Positions 5,461 through 6,119 of a stretch of DNA of 6,119 bases are shown here, piece after piece (position 1 is the first letter of the stretch; each line of letters opens with the position of its first letter). The stretch comes from Parafilimonas sp. Lineage in GTDB: Bacteria; Bacteroidota; Bacteroidia; Chitinophagales; Chitinophagaceae. The notes under the pieces are model-generated. The model was not told the origin of the DNA. It did not search any database and saw only the letters and a list, made by a program, of their open reading frames with translations. The DNA is taken from NCBI GenBank assembly GCA_025927795.1, contig JAICKT010000270.1:1-6119 (forward strand). The letters are read 5' to 3'. A program made the translations under genes and the position numbers.

Positions 5461-6119
5461 TCGTTATCGGTTTTAAGTTCTTGCTCCTGCGGTTTATGTA
5501 CCATAATTTTATCAATGCGGTTATTATCCATATCTACAATTTCAAATTTGAAACCGTGCCACTCAAGTGTATCGCCTGTTTGCGGTATGCGTTCCAGTTC
5601 ATTTAAAATAAAACCTGCCAGCGTATCAAACTGCTGCTCATCTTCATCAAGATAATCGGTGTGATTGAAATAACTTAAAAAATTGTAAAAAGGAATTTGC
5701 GCATCTATTAAATAACTTCCATCTTCACGCTCTGCAATTTCATATAATTCTTCATCAAGATGTGGCACTTCTCCAACCAATGCATCAAGAATATCGTTTA
5801 ATGTTACCATGCCTTGCAGCGTTCCATACTCATCAACAATAAAAGCAGAATGCGATTTTAATTCTTTAAATCTTTCAAGCAATTTGTAGGCAGAATTGTT
5901 TTCGGGCACATATAAAGCCTGTGTCATTGCATCTTTCAATGGCGTTTTAGACTTAGCTTTTATAATATTTTTTATGGATACGATTCCTTTTATGTTATCA
6001 ATATTACCATCGCAAACCGGGTAAACTGTGTGCAATTTTTCATCGGGTAACTTATTAATATCATCAACGGTCATGTTTATATCAAGCCAGATTATATCGC
6101 TGCGGTGCGTCATCAGTGA
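5457..6119 (-). CDS. CBS-pair / CorC_HlyC transporter-associated protein (CNNM/'hemolysin' family), 5' end missing
   Basis: This is the C-terminal part of a CorC/HlyC-type membrane protein. The frame stays open to the window edge, and the ATG at 6113 lies inside the first CBS domain (MTHRSDIIWLD, the usual 'MTPR.DI.WL' segment), so it is internal rather than the true start. Counting from that Met: CBS1 runs to about 55 (TVYPVCDGNIDNIKGIV), CBS2 spans about 60-115 (HSAFIVDEYGTLQGMVTLND), and the CorC_HlyC domain about 124-207 (REDGSYLIDAQIPF, DTLAGFILNELERIP, FEIVDMDNNRIDKIMV). In full-length members an N-terminal DUF21/CNNM membrane domain precedes these, so roughly 200 residues should lie beyond the right edge. 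Relatives are linked to Mg2+/Co2+ transport or resistance; the 'hemolysin' name is historical. The gliding protein GldE has the same layout and cannot be excluded from this fragment. Confidence 0.95.
   Translation of the reverse strand, partial: SLMTHRSDIIWLDINMTVDDINKLPDEKLHTVYPVCDGNIDNIKGIVSIKNIIKAKSKTPLKDAMTQALYVPENNSAYKLLERFKELKSHSAFIVDEYGTLQGMVTLNDILDALVGEVPHLDEELYEIAEREDGSYLIDAQIPFYNFLSYFNHTDYLDEDEQQFDTLAGFILNELERIPQTGDTLEWHGFKFEIVDMDNNRIDKIMVHKPQEQELKTDND

Overview
The window looks like an ordinary chromosomal segment from a Bacteroidota bacterium, probably a Chitinophagaceae-like lineage. The evidence is AT-rich DNA, genes without Shine-Dalgarno sites but with A-rich leaders, a LytS/YehU-type kinase with a LytTR response regulator, a secreted protein of a family I associate with Bacteroidota, an 'LFSQ' signal-peptide end, and a helix-turn-helix protein with the 'AYRRIRGE' motif. 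The family-level placement is inference. I see no mobile element, CRISPR array, tRNA or rRNA.

Layout, left to right. Bases 1-345 hold no supportable gene, only a weak minus-strand terminator candidate at 98-119. Next come an HTH regulator (346-1341, -), a two-TM LytS-type histidine kinase (1556-2485, +; possible TTG start at 1445), a small secreted/membrane protein of unknown function (2598-3038, -), a LytTR response regulator (3285-4037, +), a DUF1801 + OmdA/YdeI two-domain protein (4034-4648, -), a secreted MORN_2/YwqK-like repeat protein (4756-5460, +), and the C-terminal part of a CBS/CorC-HlyC (CNNM, 'hemolysin') membrane protein whose 5' end lies beyond the right edge (5457-6119, -).

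All seven genes alternate strand (- + - + - + -), so no two neighbours can share a simple operon and each needs its own promoter in one of three divergent gaps (1342-1555, 3039-3284, 4649-4755). Two of the three convergent junctions overlap by exactly 4 bp through their stop codons (4034-4037 and 5457-5460), which leaves no room for an intergenic terminator.

The clearest functional unit is the kinase plus the LytTR regulator. They are of matched families and probably cognate, but an opposite-strand gene separates them. A 10-bp direct repeat upstream of the regulator loosely matches the LytTR binding consensus and could mark autoregulation. I found no convincing new system. The points most worth a second look are the split two-component pair, the secreted protein lying between its two halves, and the palindrome in the regulator/kinase divergent region.
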